Shown: positions 1 to 12,954, counted from the first letter of the stretch. The stretch is 64,000 bases of DNA from Gordius sp. MW1 (GCA_964036665.1 OZ038527.1:19242221-19306220); one strand, 5' to 3'. Notes: a model not told the origin generated them from the sequence alone. A program made the numbers and translations.

Positions 1-355
1 TTACCTCAATAATGTTCTAATTTAAATTTTCACGAAGCAAATTTTTTTAAGTCAAATTTACCTATAATCAAAAAAAAATATCGCGCCTGGCCTTTATGAT
101 AAAATATAAAAAAAAGGAGGAGGATACGGATACGCATATAGTTTATTTAACGAAAAATAACAAATAATTGATATTTTAAGGGTGGTTAAAAACACAAAAT
201 TTTACCTCAATAATGTTCGAATTTAAATTTTCATGAAGCATATTTTTTAAAGTCATATTTACCTATAATCAAAAAAAAAATATTGCGCCTGGTCTTTATG
301 ATAAAATATAACAAAAGGCGGATACGGATACGCATATAGTTTATTTAACGAAAAA
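1..355. repeat. Tandem direct repeat, period about 202 bp
   Basis: The block starting at base 1 (TTACCTCAATAATGTTC) restarts at base 203 with few changes and runs through GGATACGGATACGCATATAG to about 355. Two copies are seen, the second slightly shorter. The repeat may extend left of the window. Confidence 0.85.
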
Positions 356-403
356 TCAAACGTTGTTTTGCCATTTACCCGGGTGTATTAGCAGAATATA
401 TAT

Positions 404-1028
404 CATGGGCGTACCCAGGTTTTGAATTAGGGGGGGGGAACAGATTATTGAAATTTTTAAAAATTTTAAACAAATAGTTAAAGAGGGTCCAAGGCCCAGG
501 CCCACCCAAGAGAGAAAACCTGGCTCCATGGCCCCCCCCCCCAAGGAAAAAATCTTTGGCCCCCTGGCCCTTCAAGCAATTTTTTTTATTTTTATGTAAT
601 TAAGAAACAATATCATAATCATGGGCGTAGCCAGAGGGGAGGCTGCCCCCCCCCTAATTAGCCAGGGGGAAGCAAGGGGCGCGGCTGCCCCCTTCCTAAA
701 GGATTTCAATACAAAAACCCTTAAAAATTAAAAAAATTATGTTTTACCCCCCCCCCCTTAATTAGCCAGGCGGGGGCAGGGGGCGCGGCTGCCCCCCCCC
801 CCCCCCCCCCTATTTGAACTTAACTCAAAATAATACAGATGCGTATTAGCGAATTTACACATAAATATAAATTATTTTGGTAAAATGAAATTTAAATTAC
901 GGTCGCAGGAAAATTTTGGATAGTCGAGACCTTTTTTTATTTTTTTTGCTCAGGAAAATTTTTGGGTAGTCAAGACCTTTTTTTTAATCTGCCCCCCTCC
1001 CCTAATTCAAAACCTGGGTTCGCCCATG
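404..1028. mobile_element. Short inverted-repeat DNA element, CATGGGCG termini
   Basis: The left end (CATGGGCGTACCCAGG, 404) and right end (CCTGGGTTCGCCCATG, to 1028) are near-perfect inverted repeats of about 25 bp, both followed inward by TTTTGAATTA on the matching strand. ATATAT lies just outside both ends, a possible target duplication. The interior has long G and C runs and at least one further GGGCGTAGCCAG copy near 623, so insertions of one family may be nested. There is no transposase frame. Related copies lie near 5.2, 10.4, 12.4, 29.7, 39.2, 39.6 and 50.3 kb. Confidence 0.6.
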
Positions 1029-1994
1029 GATATATCAACATTTATTGGCACTTTGTTAAAAGTATTTTCATTTTTCTCCTTATTTAACGTGCAAAAAATG
1101 ACAAAATTAGATTTTTTAATTTATTTAGCCACGCAGGAGGGGGGGGGGACACGACCGTCCTATAATAATAAAATTAATTGACGTGAAAAATAAGCAAAAA
1201 ATGGCTTTGATATGTTTCAAAGTGCGTATAAAGTTTTCATTTTCCGCAACACATGCCTACTGCATTTATCACACTACCTACACGATAGATAAGATACGCA
1301 GCAGTACGTGATGAGGGCAGGGCGTTTGATTGACGTTCGATACAACGTCAAAACGCATAAAACCCAATATCTCGAAAACTACTCGACCGATTTGGCTGGA
1401 ACATATATTAAAACACGCTCCGTAGTGTGGGGAATAAACTGTGAAATTTTGAGCCAAATCGGTCCGGTAGTTCTCCAAAATTGGTGGCAGCATACATACA
1501 CACATAGTTTCATTTTTATATATAAGATTTATTATGTAATTTGTGGTATGTGGATTTAGATACACAGTATGCAATACAGGGTTTTAAAACAAAGGCGTCA
1601 TGCGATATTCACACAGTGTTAAATTTAATCCTAATTCATTTAATTTTTTTAACAAATAAAATTTGGGTTAACAAAGATTCCCCATTTTGTAATTCGCCTT
1701 TTTTATTCCCTAATCTACGCTATTACTTATTTCTAAATAATTAATTTCCATATGATTCTTCTTTTGCCCCATTTCGCAATTCACCCTTTTTATTCCCTTA
1801 TCTATGCTATTACTTATTTTTAAATACATAATTAATTCCGATACCATTCTTTTTTTGCTTCAAATAAAAATTTTCTCCGTTATATTCAATAGCAAGAAGG
1901 TAATTTATTGATAAATAGTTTTTTTTATCAAAAAAAGTTTATTAACCTAGATGCATTAGCAATTAATCTATTAAAATTTTGTGACCTATTAATC
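1029..1994. other. Intergenic; one imperfect palindrome at 1373-1477
   Basis: No gene is seen. About 1373-1398 and 1451-1477 form inverted arms (core CGACCGATTTGGCT against AGCCAAATCGGTCC) around a 50-base spacer. Short open frames on both strands here reflect the symmetry, not two genes. The rest is AT-rich sequence without a recognisable feature. Confidence 0.5.
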
Positions 1995-2300
1995 GGGCCG
2001 GGCAGCTCTAATGGTTCGAACATGGCCTAGCTGACACTTAGAAGGGTTCATGCGGGCAATTTAGTTAAAAATTTGGACCAGGCAGGGTTCGGGCCGAAAA
2101 ATTTAAACACATCTAACCTATGGAATCGCATAAATTCGGGCCTAACGGGCAAATTTGGGCCGGGCGATATAGGCAGCTTTAACGATTTGGGAGGGCCGAG
2201 CAGACACTTAAAAGGGTTCGAGCGGGCAAGGAAGTTAAAATATTGAATCGGGCCGAGTTCGGGCAGAAAATTTCAAACAAATCTGACCTCTGGTAAACAT
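1995..2300. repeat. Two diverged copies of a GC-rich repeat
   Basis: Two related units (about 1995-2115 and 2158-2300) share GGGCCGGGC, GACACTTA.AAGGGTTC, GCGGGCAA, TTCGGGC..AAAA and AAA.ATCT.ACCT. Related GC-rich tracts occur near 14.56-14.64, 16.62-16.78 and 47.62-47.70 kb, so this is a dispersed family. No coding potential is visible. Confidence 0.55.
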
Positions 2301-2329
2301 CGCGTACGCAGTATGTACTCTAATCGACT

Positions 2330-2965
2330 CCGTTTTCCAACCATAGTGGAATGAATTTTAATAAGGGGAAGGGGTACACGTAAACGGGAATAATTCTAAA
2401 TATAAGGATGAAACTTAAAAAAAAGGGGACAACAATAAATTAGTATTTTTTAGCAAAAATTAAAAATGCCATGGCTTTAGAGCCTCAAAAAAGGTCAAAA
2501 ACGGTATTTTATGCACCTTCAACCTCGTTTATATAAAAATTGCATAGCAATTAAAACGGGAAGCTTTGGTGAAAAAACTAAAAACAGATTATTGTTCAGC
2601 GCAAAATTATTCATCAAAATACGCGTTTACGTGAACCCCTTCCCCTTATCAAAATTCGTACCACAACGTCTGGAAAAAGGAGTACATTAGAGTTCATACT
2701 TCATACTACACACGCGCTGTTTACTAACACATATCTCTCTCCCTTCACATACTCTCCTCTCTTTCTCCCACTCCCGCCCCCCTTCATGTGTGCTTGGATA
2801 GATATGGGGGCGGGAGTGGAAGAGATGGAGAAAGATAGAGATGTGTTAGTAAACAGCGCGTGTGTAGTATGAAGAGAAGATGATATGAACTCTAATGAAC
2901 TCCTTTTTTCAGACATAGTGGGACGAATTTTGATAAGGGGAAGGGGTTCACGTAAACGCGTATAA
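2330..2965. repeat. Large foldback/palindrome
   Basis: Bases 2620-2795 and about 2803-2965 are inverted copies of each other: CGCGTTTACGTGAACCCC at the left outer end, GGGGTTCACGTAAACGCG at the right, and inside them ACACACGCGCTGTTTACTAA against TTAGTAAACAGCGCGTGTGT. A further copy of the outer arm in the right-hand orientation lies at about 2335-2385. As single-stranded DNA or RNA, about 340 bases could fold into one hairpin. Another outer-arm copy occurs at 37.85 kb. This fits a foldback-type transposon. Confidence 0.75.
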
Positions 2966-3530
2966 ATTTAAATATAGAGATGAAATGAAAAAAATAAATT
3001 AATACAAGGGGAGATGAGACTTAAATTTACACAGAAACACTAATTTTTTTCAATATAAATTTAAAATGGCGTTGGTATTCTACTTCAAATACCCCAAAAA
3101 CGCCATTTTTTACACCTATAACATTATTTATCTCAAAAACTAGAGGTTTTGAAAAAACTAAAAACATATTTGTGATCAGCGCAAAATTCTTTATCAGGAT
3201 TATTGGTCTGATTGCAGGATGGAATCACAAAGTCAAAATTTGTAGACTAGTGTAATTTAAATATAGAGGTGAAATAAAAAAAATAAATTAACAAGGGGAG
3301 ATGAGACTTAAGTTTACACAAAAACACTAATTTTTTTCAATAAAAATTTAAAATGGCGTTGGTATTCTACTTCAAAATACCCCCAAAACGCCATTTTTTA
3401 CACCTATAACATTATTTATCTCAAAAACTAGAGGTTTTGAGAAAAAACTAAAAACATATTTGTGATCAGAGCAAAATTCTCTATCAGGATTATTGGTCCG
3501 ATTGCAGGATGGTTTTTTTTGTAGACTAGT
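2966..3530. repeat. Tandem duplication, unit about 290 bp
   Basis: The segment from about 2968 (AAATATAGAGATGAAAT) repeats from about 3250 (AAATATAGAGGTGAAAT) with about 95 percent agreement by eye, through AAAATGGCGTTGGTATTCTA and TCAGGATTATTGGTC. A more diverged third copy lies at 2395-2600 and a fourth at about 37.9-38.15 kb. The unit adjoins the foldback arm each time, so arm and unit appear to form one element. Confidence 0.75.
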
Positions 3531-4349
3531 GTTATCGGTCTTGCAGGATGGCTATTTTTGTGGACCTGTGTTATTAAAGTATCTTAAGCAAGGTAAGAAA
3601 CCATGTACGAGTGCCATAATTTAATTATGTTGACTATAATTACTGCCATCTAGGGGCGATTTTATTTTATAAATCTAGCTCTTTAGCACTTTATCAGGTT
3701 AAAGGTATCTGTTTAAAATTTTTGTTCGATACCGGTGAAGTGAAAAAAATATATAATTTAGATAGTTAAATGCCAGCATTGAGTTTATATAGGCTTTTAG
3801 AGGTAATTTTAAAGTTATAATTATATGTAATTAATAATAATGTAACTAATATGGGTTGGGTTGGTTCGGATTTGGGTTGTAAATCCTAGTGCGGGTTGAT
3901 GAGGTATTTGTAAACAAGCTAAATGTAATAAATGTAAAAAGATTTTGGTGTATTTTGCGATATAGGCCTGAAAAAGAGTTGAATATCGACACTCCTACGT
4001 CCTCTAATAAGGGAGATTTATGGCTGAGTACCAATATCCTCTGTTTTTGAGGCAATAAACTCGGTAAATAGGTCAACCTCGGTACTTGAAGAGTGGATGT
4101 TGTTTAATAGCCCTAGAGTAAATACACGGTTCAACAAGAAAAATCAACCGCCCAACTGCAGATTATTGTAGAGGTTTTCGCAGACACGAATATATATATA
4201 ATTTTTCCTATACGTCAAGTTTTTGAAATAATTACTGTCAAATTTGCTAAAAATAGCGATTTTGGCATTTTTAAGCGTCAATAAATTGCAAATTAATGGA
4301 AAAATTTTAATCTAACAAATTTGATTTAAAAGTAAAAGGGAGAGAATCC
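3531..4349. other. Intergenic, nothing recognised
   Basis: AT-rich sequence with short chance frames only. No repeat, RNA gene or exon could be supported. Confidence 0.5.
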
Positions 4350-4600
4350 ATTAAAAAAATTTCCAATAGCTGTTTGTCACACTAAGGTGGTCAGCTTCTT
4401 TATATATTTGGATGAGGGGTGATGCTCGGCTATTCAGGCCTGACAGCCGTGTTGACGAAGCGATATATTTTACATCTTTTGAAAGAAAGTGCACTAAGTG
4501 GAATTTGAACCCGCAATCTTGTTCAAAGGCAAAGCCTATATCAAATAAGCCCCCACGCGCACGCCCCAGAGAAATCCATAAAATCTTTGTTAATTTAATA
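4350..4600 (-). repeat. Possible tRNA-derived SINE
   Basis: Read on the minus strand, GCGGGTTCAAATTCCACTT (about 4498-4516) resembles a tRNA T-arm and the RNA polymerase III B box. It is followed by GC-containing unique-looking sequence ending near ATATATAAAGAAGCTGACC. No convincing A box or full cloverleaf was found, so a SINE remnant is preferred over a tRNA gene. Confidence 0.35.
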
Positions 4601-4913
4601 AACATCAAATATAATTATAAGCTGAAACATCGCAAAAGCATACCTTTGCTTATACTTTATAAAACACAAATAAAAATCAAGTTGTTTTGTAACGGGCTTT
4701 AGCAGGTTTTACGTATATCTACGCCCTAGCTCGTTAGGTTATATCACGGCCCGTCCAGCCCCGTTTTTTTATTTTAAAGAATCATGTTCCCTCTTAATTA
4801 GTATGTCCCAATTTTGACCACATTTTAACTAGTGCTACGTACCTCTCCACTGCTTGTTTGAACTGGGATGGTAGGGTAGTGTAAAAATATGAAGCATTCC
4901 AGCTATTACAAAA

Positions 4914-5085
4914 TTATTTAAAATCGAGACTCGTAACAGCCATCCCGTTATCAGTTAATATAAATTTAGAAAAACTGCATGAACCGATATTTCTTTTTAA
5001 AATATTATTGGCAAATATATTGTGCTCAAGCTTAAATTCACTCCAAACCCAATGATCCACAACCAATACATACCTTTTTATTAAA
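4914..5085 (-). CDS. Candidate C-terminal exon (TRAPPC10?), unproven
   Basis: An open minus-strand frame follows an AG and encodes about 55 residues (…VLVVDHWVWSEF…GMAVTSLDFK) before a stop. It lies downstream of the TRAPPC10 exon ending at 5351, in the same direction, and could supply part of the missing C-terminus. However, its frame does not join that exon directly without an intermediate exon, and I recognise no family motif in it. Confidence 0.2.
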
Positions 5086-5159
5086 TTGAAATAAATCGAC
5101 AAAAAACAACTAATCCCTCTTTTATTAACATGAGCCTAGCTAAAATTCATTTCGCGGGA

Positions 5160-5290
5160 AGGGGGATGGCGCGTATAATGATGTTTTTTCCAAACTTTTA
5201 ACAATAATTTTATCAAATATGGGGAGAATTTTTGAATTAGAAGGGGGAGGGGTAGACCCCACCTGCCTCTTACCTGTTTCGCCCATGTTA
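5160..5290. mobile_element. Remnant of the CATGGGCG inverted-repeat family
   Basis: Contains TTGAATTAGAAGGGGGAGG at 5233 and ends TTCGCCCATG near 5287, matching the right end of the 404-1028 element. The left end is not recognisable, so this is a truncated copy. Confidence 0.4.
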
Positions 5291-5350
5291 ATTTATGTAT
5301 AAATGTTAAATCTTAATCAACTTTGTTTAGGGAAAAATTATGAAACCTAC

Positions 5351-8300
5351 CAAGAAATTGATTTGATAATCTTTCTGGCCCAGCACAATTTTCGCGCAGC
5401 TTTCCAAATATGTTCTTGCTGTGATAGCATCGTCATTTTTAGGTATTTCGTAAGTGTAGAGAGAATTAGATGCTGGCAAACGAGGGTTTTGATTGTATGC
5501 TGGAGGCGAATACATCGAAGAAATAACTTCACCTAAGTGTATAGTTTCAAAAACAAATTAATTCTTCTTTTATACGGGACATGTATTTATAAACTTCCAC
5601 AAAAATTGACCATTTCACCTGTGATTGCGCATGTAAAATTATTAATTAGAAGCTCGCCCAAGACACTTAACAATGATGGGGCGGGTGCATTCTTTTTAAT
5701 GATAATTTTTACTATTTTTAATGATTTACAGCTATCTCAAGGTACGTGTGTCCAGTGTTAAATAATTAAAAAAGGTATATTAGATAAAAAACGAAACCTT
5801 TGAGCTTATTTACAAACAATCAAAAGCATCTTATTAAAACAAATACATAAGTTTTGTTATATGTAAAGGGAAAGATTGCTTGAGACTATAGTAGTCATTA
5901 CTATTAGTAAAACAAATCGTTTACTTATCCAACTTATTTTTTCCTACAATAGGATTAGAAAATATCTTAATGCGAATAAAGTAATCATAAAGTTCAAGTC
6001 TTTTATAAAATTTTATTCCCTCAGCTTTAAATGTATTAGACAAGACTTTTAAAACACAATATTTATATGAGAACGCGAAAAATTTACCCTTGTTTTCGCA
6101 ACGTATCCCATGTATTTCACTGATAATTTGGCGTTGATTGAAAGGGCTGGGCGCTGGATCTTTTCTATATCGTGGCAGCGTAAATTCTTTCAACGATATC
6201 GCAATACAACTTTTTTGGCCCCTGAAAAATTTATAAAAAAACTTTAACATTTTAATCGAAAACTTAATTACATGTGTTCATATATACTTGTGCTTTACAA
6301 TAAGAAAACTTTATCTTCCGGCCGAAAATTTCGTAACCTTTTAGTAAAACAAAGATTTGGTATTCTAATAACCAAATACAATTTTTAATCGCTTGCCGAT
6401 TCTTGGCCACTTTTACGAGATCCTCTCAATAATTTTAACATAAACATAGTTTATTTTACTATTAAGCGCATTTCGTTATGCGTTATAATTTATTATAATT
6501 GTCAAATATCCCGATTTTGAAATAAACATTTTAAACAAAAAATTACTATTAAACGTTACATTTTAGAGAGATGTGTAGTGGGTGAAGTTCCTTGTTTTGA
6601 ATTGCGAAAACTCTCCTCGGTGCAAAAATAGAGGCGAATTTTGACATCTACATCAAGTGGAAAATCAGACTGAAAGCCAAATCTCAGACTTATTACCAGT
6701 GTATCGTTTTGAATGTTTTGTAAAACGGACACTACATTAACTATATCTTGAGAAACCACAATATCTCGGTCGATCCACAGTAACGTGCCCCATTCACTCA
6801 AATTCCTCTCTATGTGTAAATCTAAGCAAAACGATTTAAATTAATATTGATAATTTTAAAAATGGGAAATATATTTTAAAACTCTAATAAAATAAAAACT
6901 AAACTGAAAGATGATTTGAAAGAGCAGTCAGCGATGTCTGCAGCTTTTTCAGCATATTGCTTTCGTTCTTGGGTATTTCCATGGGTATTTGTTGCCAACG
7001 CCATGTACAAAGGAAAGATTTTTGTTAATTGATAATGGAGACCCTGATCTAAATCAAACATAAAACTATATTTTTTGTAAATGTATAAAGCGTTACTTAA
7101 ATGTACATTATTACTTGTGACTTTTAGCCTCATTCAAAACCAAAGCCTTTAATTACTTATAAATCAGTATATATATATATAACATTTTATAATTTTGATA
7201 AAAAAGAGGCTTAAAAGCGCCAATAAAATAATTTTTAAGTTTTTGAAACAGCCAAATTATTGTGGAATTACATCATAAAAAATTACAATTTATTCCATTA
7301 CCTAGGGCAAAACATTTTAGAGTTATATTGTTTTAGTTAGCGAGAGTAATTATTAAGAGTACAATTTAAGGCATCAAATTAATAAAGAATAAGCAAAGTA
7401 AATAATCAATATCCAAACCTGTTTCGAAATAATAATAAACTCATTAAAATTTTGATTTATATGAAAAGCTAACCTAGACCCAACTAGAAGGCATTGTTTA
7501 ACACATACTGCCTCCCCCCCCCACACCTACACCACACAATCCCTTGCGCTTACCCGACAAACGTTTAGCTAAGTTTTGTGTAATTATTTGGTGAAAGTAT
7601 AGTATTTTCCACCACCCCTTACCCAAACAATTTTATAAAAGTTATAAATTTATCTTTTTATAAGCGTTGTAAAAATGAGGGATCCTAAAATAATTGATAA
7701 ATACTCATAATTTTTAAATGTTTCCGTTTAAATTTGACATAAAACAGCGATGCCATAGGACACCTTGTCGTAACAATGCTGAAGAGTGTAATAGCTAAAT
7801 CGACGATTAAATTTTCCGATAAAATATTGGTTTCGAAAAGTAAAAACACCTAGAAATTAAAAATAATCAACCAACCAATTTATGATAAATATTTAAAAGC
7901 AGCATTAAAGACTTTTCATAATATAAGGACTTATAAAAAATGTAACGCGTAATAGCTTTAGCTGCGGCTACAGCAAAACACTCCTTAAAAGCATAAATTA
8001 AATAAATTATACCAGACAATGTTACCTTCTTCATCAGGCACCTGACTTAAGCCGCGTAACCTGCATTGCAGCAGCTCTTCCAAAAGATTCAGGGCTATAA
8101 GCGACCAGCCCTCTGCTTGGGTCGTCTTTAAAAAGTCTTGATAAAATGTTTCAGCCTTCTCATAGTCACCCATTCGCCTATATATAAATTTAATTAAAAA
8201 ACATGTCTACACCAAGTTCAATATCAATTAGTTTTCCTCGAGCCTTAAAGTTTTGACAAAACTATTTTAATCGGCTATTAAGAGAGGTTTTATATAAGAA

Positions 8301-11300
8301 GCGCTAGAAATTGCTTCTATTATAATTCAAATAACTAAAAAAAATGTTTTTCTTTTCTTAAAAATGACCAAAGAAATAGTGTTCGTCTTTTAGAAAAATG
8401 CTAAGAGATGCGCATAAAGTCGTGCTTGAATAAATAAGGTTGGTAGGGTTTATAAAAGTTACTCAACTAAACATATCCAAACATCCAATTACTAACAAAT
8501 TCAATTTTATCCATTATCATGTCTATAAAAAAGCATACATACCTTGATAAAAAATATTAGCAAATTTTATAAAAACATAATATACATTTCTACAAAACGT
8601 AACGAATGAATGATGAATAAAATCCCAAAAATTTGCAAAAACAAATTGACAAAAAGCTTTAAATAGGAAAAAAATTACAGGTAAAACTTGGCAATATCTT
8701 GCCCAACTAGCTTAGCGCTCCGTACCCTTCCTACGTGTTTTAGGCTGATAAGCGAAAGTTCTGCCACTTCCTAAACATAATTCTTTTATAAAAAATTCTA
8801 AAGTAACCCATTTAAAATTTAAATTACAAAAAACATATAAAATATTATTTAAAAAAATATCTATCAGTGTTATGTCGATAAAGTTCAAGAGATTTTAAAT
8901 CTTATATAGAAAATTAAAACATTGCGATTTTAGAGTTAAAAGTCAAAGCAGGCAAATTAAAAAACAAGCAAATCCATTGATCGTATAAATTAAAAATCAT
9001 AGGGGGGAGGACAGATACAATTATAAAATAAATTCTTATTTCAATTTAGCCCTTTAATTATATGTAACTTGGCATCCACAAAACTTAAAAATAAACTAAT
9101 TCAAATTTATGAACCAGATATAATGTTTTGTAGTATTCTTTTGATTCCAAACAATTTCGCAGTTTTATCAGAGGCGAGTAATGTTTATCAACGTATTGTC
9201 CGAGTCCCGAAAGAAGATTAATCGCTGGTGATAACTTTTCTGGCGTAGATTCAGAGTCTGGCATCAGCCCACAAACTTCTCCAATTTCCTAAATTTTATC
9301 AATTTGCTTTAGAAATATTGTAGATTTTAGATTTCAAAAGTTTATTATATGCAATTATTTTCAATAATATATTTTTTTTCATTAATGTATTTCGGGGCAA
9401 GGGGGGGGGGGGGAGTAGTGGAACAAGAGATTCAAGTATATGACAAGAAAATTATTATCAATTTAAACAGCAAAAATTTATAATCTTAATTTTGAGAATA
9501 CCTTGAACTCACCTAAATTTGAAAGGTTATTTCAACTTGGCTACATCCTACTTTTATAGCGATAAAACTGTGCTACCGTTAAAATTAACGCTTAATTAAG
9601 AGGACAAATCATTAATGCAACGCATTTCTGATAAATCAGGCTGTGAATTCTTATAAAAATGTTTTTTTTCAATTCACATAGTTTCTTAAAAAGCCCAAAA
9701 AAATCCTACACCCCCCTGTCTCTTAAACAAAACATCATAATTATATATCATAAAGAAAAAATTCTTTTATCCTGCCAAATAATAAATTAGGAACTAACCT
9801 TTAAACATCGCCTGATGTAACCGTACAAGCTAGCTTTGCTTTCCAACTCATTCCTTTCTCCCGCCTCCACATTCACCACAACTTCCTGGCTGCTGCCTAT
9901 AGTCCCCTTAGCTGTTGTGGGTACTAAAGGTGTGGGATTTGTTTGTGGATTTGCCTGATGCTGGACATCTTGAAGTGCATCCAAAACGTGGCTTAGTGTG
10001 CAAAATGCCCAAGCACTAACGCTACCCGTCGGATAGGGTATCTATGATAGCATTGGCGATAGGTGGAAAGAAGTTTAATTTAATACGACCAGGAATACAA
10101 AAAACTTCAATATTATTAACTTAAATTTTATAAAAATTGTGATCAATTTTAGAGCAGGATAGGTGATAAGTTTATAGGCCCCCTTAAAATCAATAATTAA
10201 CGTAATAAGTGTTAACATTTAAAATAATAATCTTTAAAACCGTCCTTAAATCATTACTAAACTCTTAGTCAACTAGTCAGCCCCTCCCTAAATAGATCCT
10301 ACTTATATGCCCATAATTTGGATGAATTAAGCAATATATGTATCTTTTAATGGGCTGCTACCATAGGCCTCCAAGGGGGGCAGGGAGGGGCGGCTGCCCC
10401 TCTCTAAATTCAAAAAATTGCTGAAATTAATTAAAATTATGGCTAAAATCTCAAAAAATGTTCATTTGCCCCCTCTAATTCCAATGCTGGCTACGCCCAT
10501 GGCTGCTCCTAATAAATAAAGTATGCATTCGGATGAGCAGTCCATAGAATAAAAATTCCCAAAGATAGCTGTATTACATTACAAAAAAACGTATTTAAAA
10601 TAAATATTTTACTAAAAATTGATTAGTGGGAGATTTATGCCATAGATAATTTAAAGTTGCTAGGCCGCTCACACTCTTTAGTAAGGCCCAGCCAGGCTAG
10701 GGCTATCAAGTGTCAAATAATTTTTGACGACAAATAAATGTGCTATATTAAGCTTAATTGCAAGGTTCTAAACTAAAATTAAATTTCATCATTTAGCCAT
10801 TAACAGTATGTCCAGCCCAATTTCATAAAGTCTAGAAGCAACTCTTTAATATGAAATCAAAGTTTGTGTAACTTAGGTAAGACTTGGGTAATAATAAATC
10901 TATTGTTATATAAATGATAAAATTTATTTTACCCTTATATTTGAATCTAATAGCACGAGCTTAGCCAATAGATTTAAATCATACAGGCGCAAAGAAGAAA
11001 AATTTTGAATCAAAAATTTATTAAAATTATAATTTTTTCCAATAATAAAATGAATATTTAATAATAATATTAAATAATATTAATAATAAAATATCATTAA
11101 AGAAATTATGACAAATTTAACCTTAAGATATAAGATGGCATCCGTGACTTTTTGTACAAATAGCAACGTTAGATGCCCAATGTCTTTGAATTTTGCATGC
11201 TCCACGTTCTTAGATTCGGCCGTCGATGTATCATTATCTTGCAAAAGGAGTAGCCAAGAGACGAACATCATGTTACACAACTCTAAAAAAGGAAATTTAT

Positions 11301-12954
11301 ATTCGAACCTCTTCGTAGCTGAATTGTCACCACTAACATTTAGCAGGACATTTTGGAGATGTGAAACGTATGTTTGGGATATTTGAAAGCCATCCCAGTT
11401 TTTGGGAATCTCAAAATCTTTGGTAAAAAAAATAGCAGGAGTGCCTTTTATCAACTTGAAAAAAGTGTCTATAGTGTTTTCACAACAAGCCAAAGTGTAC
11501 CCGTACAATCCAACCAATTTTGTCAATTTACACAATTCATCCTAAATAATTTAACAATGTTTTATGTACAAGTTTTTTAATTGAGCATTTACCTTACGTA
11601 TTAGATATCTCTTAAATAAATCCCTCTCCCTATAAGGATTATCCAATTTGTTTTCGCATTTTAAGTTTATTTGATTGAGTAAACAATCTATATGTAATTC
11701 AGAGCTATTAATTTTTTGGGATAAAGACTGCAATAGCATTTCTTTGATAGTTGATATCAATTTTATCCATGACACGTTGAATGCATCGAGGGATTTGTAA
11801 AAATCATCTGTTTTGGGATTATTATAATGATTTGTATAATTTTTTTCAAAAGATAAAGATGGAATAATTGCTTCTAAATACCCACTTTGAGTATGATTGA
11901 GGTATAGTGTTGCTATTCTTATTAATTATTAGTTAATATACGTTTCAATTAAAACATACCTAACATTTCCATGACCAAAATCTTCTTTTAATTTTTCAAT
12001 CACCAATATTTTGTCATAATAATTTGTTAAGCTGGAGGATATGGAATGGGTTGATAGACCATTGCCCTTTGTTTTTGATTGCTGCTCCATTTTATTAAGA
12101 TTTATAGCATTTTTCTTTACAGCATTAAATGCTGATTTAGAGAGTACTCCAATCTTTTTGCTTTTCTTATTACCAGATTCTGTTTCACCATTTGAAATGC
12201 ATGAATCAATCATAGAAGCAGAACATCTTAATATAACTGAAACAATTAAGTTGCTATGATTTTCTTTGGTAACAATATCATAATCGGATAAATTAGGATT
12301 GGTTGTCATTTTCTGAATAGTGTCAAGCCATTTGAAAATGGTGGGTTTTACCAACCTCGTATAGTTTTCCAAATCCTATTTGAATAGAAAAAATATACAA
12401 TAATATTTATGAGTGTAGCCAAGAGCTTGCCTCCCGTCCCCTTTAAATAAGTTTAAAAAAATTATGGTTATAATGCTATATTTTTCACCAACCAACTTTT
12501 GTGGCTATGCCCATGAACACATTTAAATAATATATATATGAATTATGAATTTAGTCTATTATTAATTTAAGATAATATACATTGTGCAATGAAAACATTT
12601 CCTGATTAAATATAATTGGCATCAATGTTTAAGTAAGACCAATAATCAATTTAAAATTAAAGCATTATTTTTATGAATGATTATATTCTATAAAATTTAA
12701 GCTTACTAATAAAAATATCCACAAAATGTTCAATACAATCTTGTCCCCATCAAGTATTATATCAAACGACTTATAATTTACATTTATTTGATAAAGGTTT
12801 TCATAGTCACCACTATTAATAAAATAAACAATAAACTAAATTACTAATAAAATTTGCTAATATCTTTTGCTAACTCTTCTTTAATTTTTGGACTAAAAGT
12901 TTCGAAGATATCTTTAAGCCCAGAAAACGTTATTATCGGGCTGAAAATAACCAT
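5351..12954 (-). CDS. TRAPPC10: TRAPPC10, trafficking protein particle (TRAPPII) subunit 10, partial at C-terminus
   Basis: Subunit of the TRAPPII tethering complex, which acts at the Golgi and in Rab activation. Thirteen exons with agreeing phases: 12954-12845, 12812-12707, 12375-11960, 11917-11593, 11541-11122, 10041-9799, 9288-9115, 8770-8679, 8177-8026, 7048-6905, 6809-6560, 6221-6088, 5532-5351; 916 codons so far. Matches to the remembered animal protein run in order: an N-terminal ITFSGLKDIFETFSP segment; a KILVIEKL segment; PKNWDGFQI (family SWNG); TGSVSAWAF..L..VL (family CWVFLSCLEVL); GRVRSAKLVGQDIAKFY (family GRIRSAKFVGKDLAEFY); the EKAE…AEGW motif; and the C-terminal beta-rich region PLDVDVKIRLYF. 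The start Met at 12954 was chosen because family similarity begins just after it; an in-frame Met lies upstream. A Ser/Lys-rich insertion of about 50 residues sits in exon 3. The human protein is about 1,259 residues, so terminal exons below 5351 are missing or unrecognised. Confidence 0.85.
10362..10503. mobile_element. Short inverted-repeat element of the GGGCGTAGCC family
   Basis: Lies in the TRAPPC10 intron between 11122 and 10041. It begins near CCATAGGCCTCCAAGGGGGG and ends CTGGCTACGCCCATGG, with GGCGGCTGCCCCTC inside. A second, more decayed copy (GTGTAGCCAAGAG … GTGGCTATGCCCATG) lies at about 12412-12513 in the intron between exons 2 and 3. No coding capacity. Confidence 0.55.

Noticed and set aside
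1278..1574. Overlapping frames of 83 and 98 codons on opposite strands.
   Set aside because: They lie over an imperfect palindrome, which creates mirror-image frames; neither resembles a protein family.
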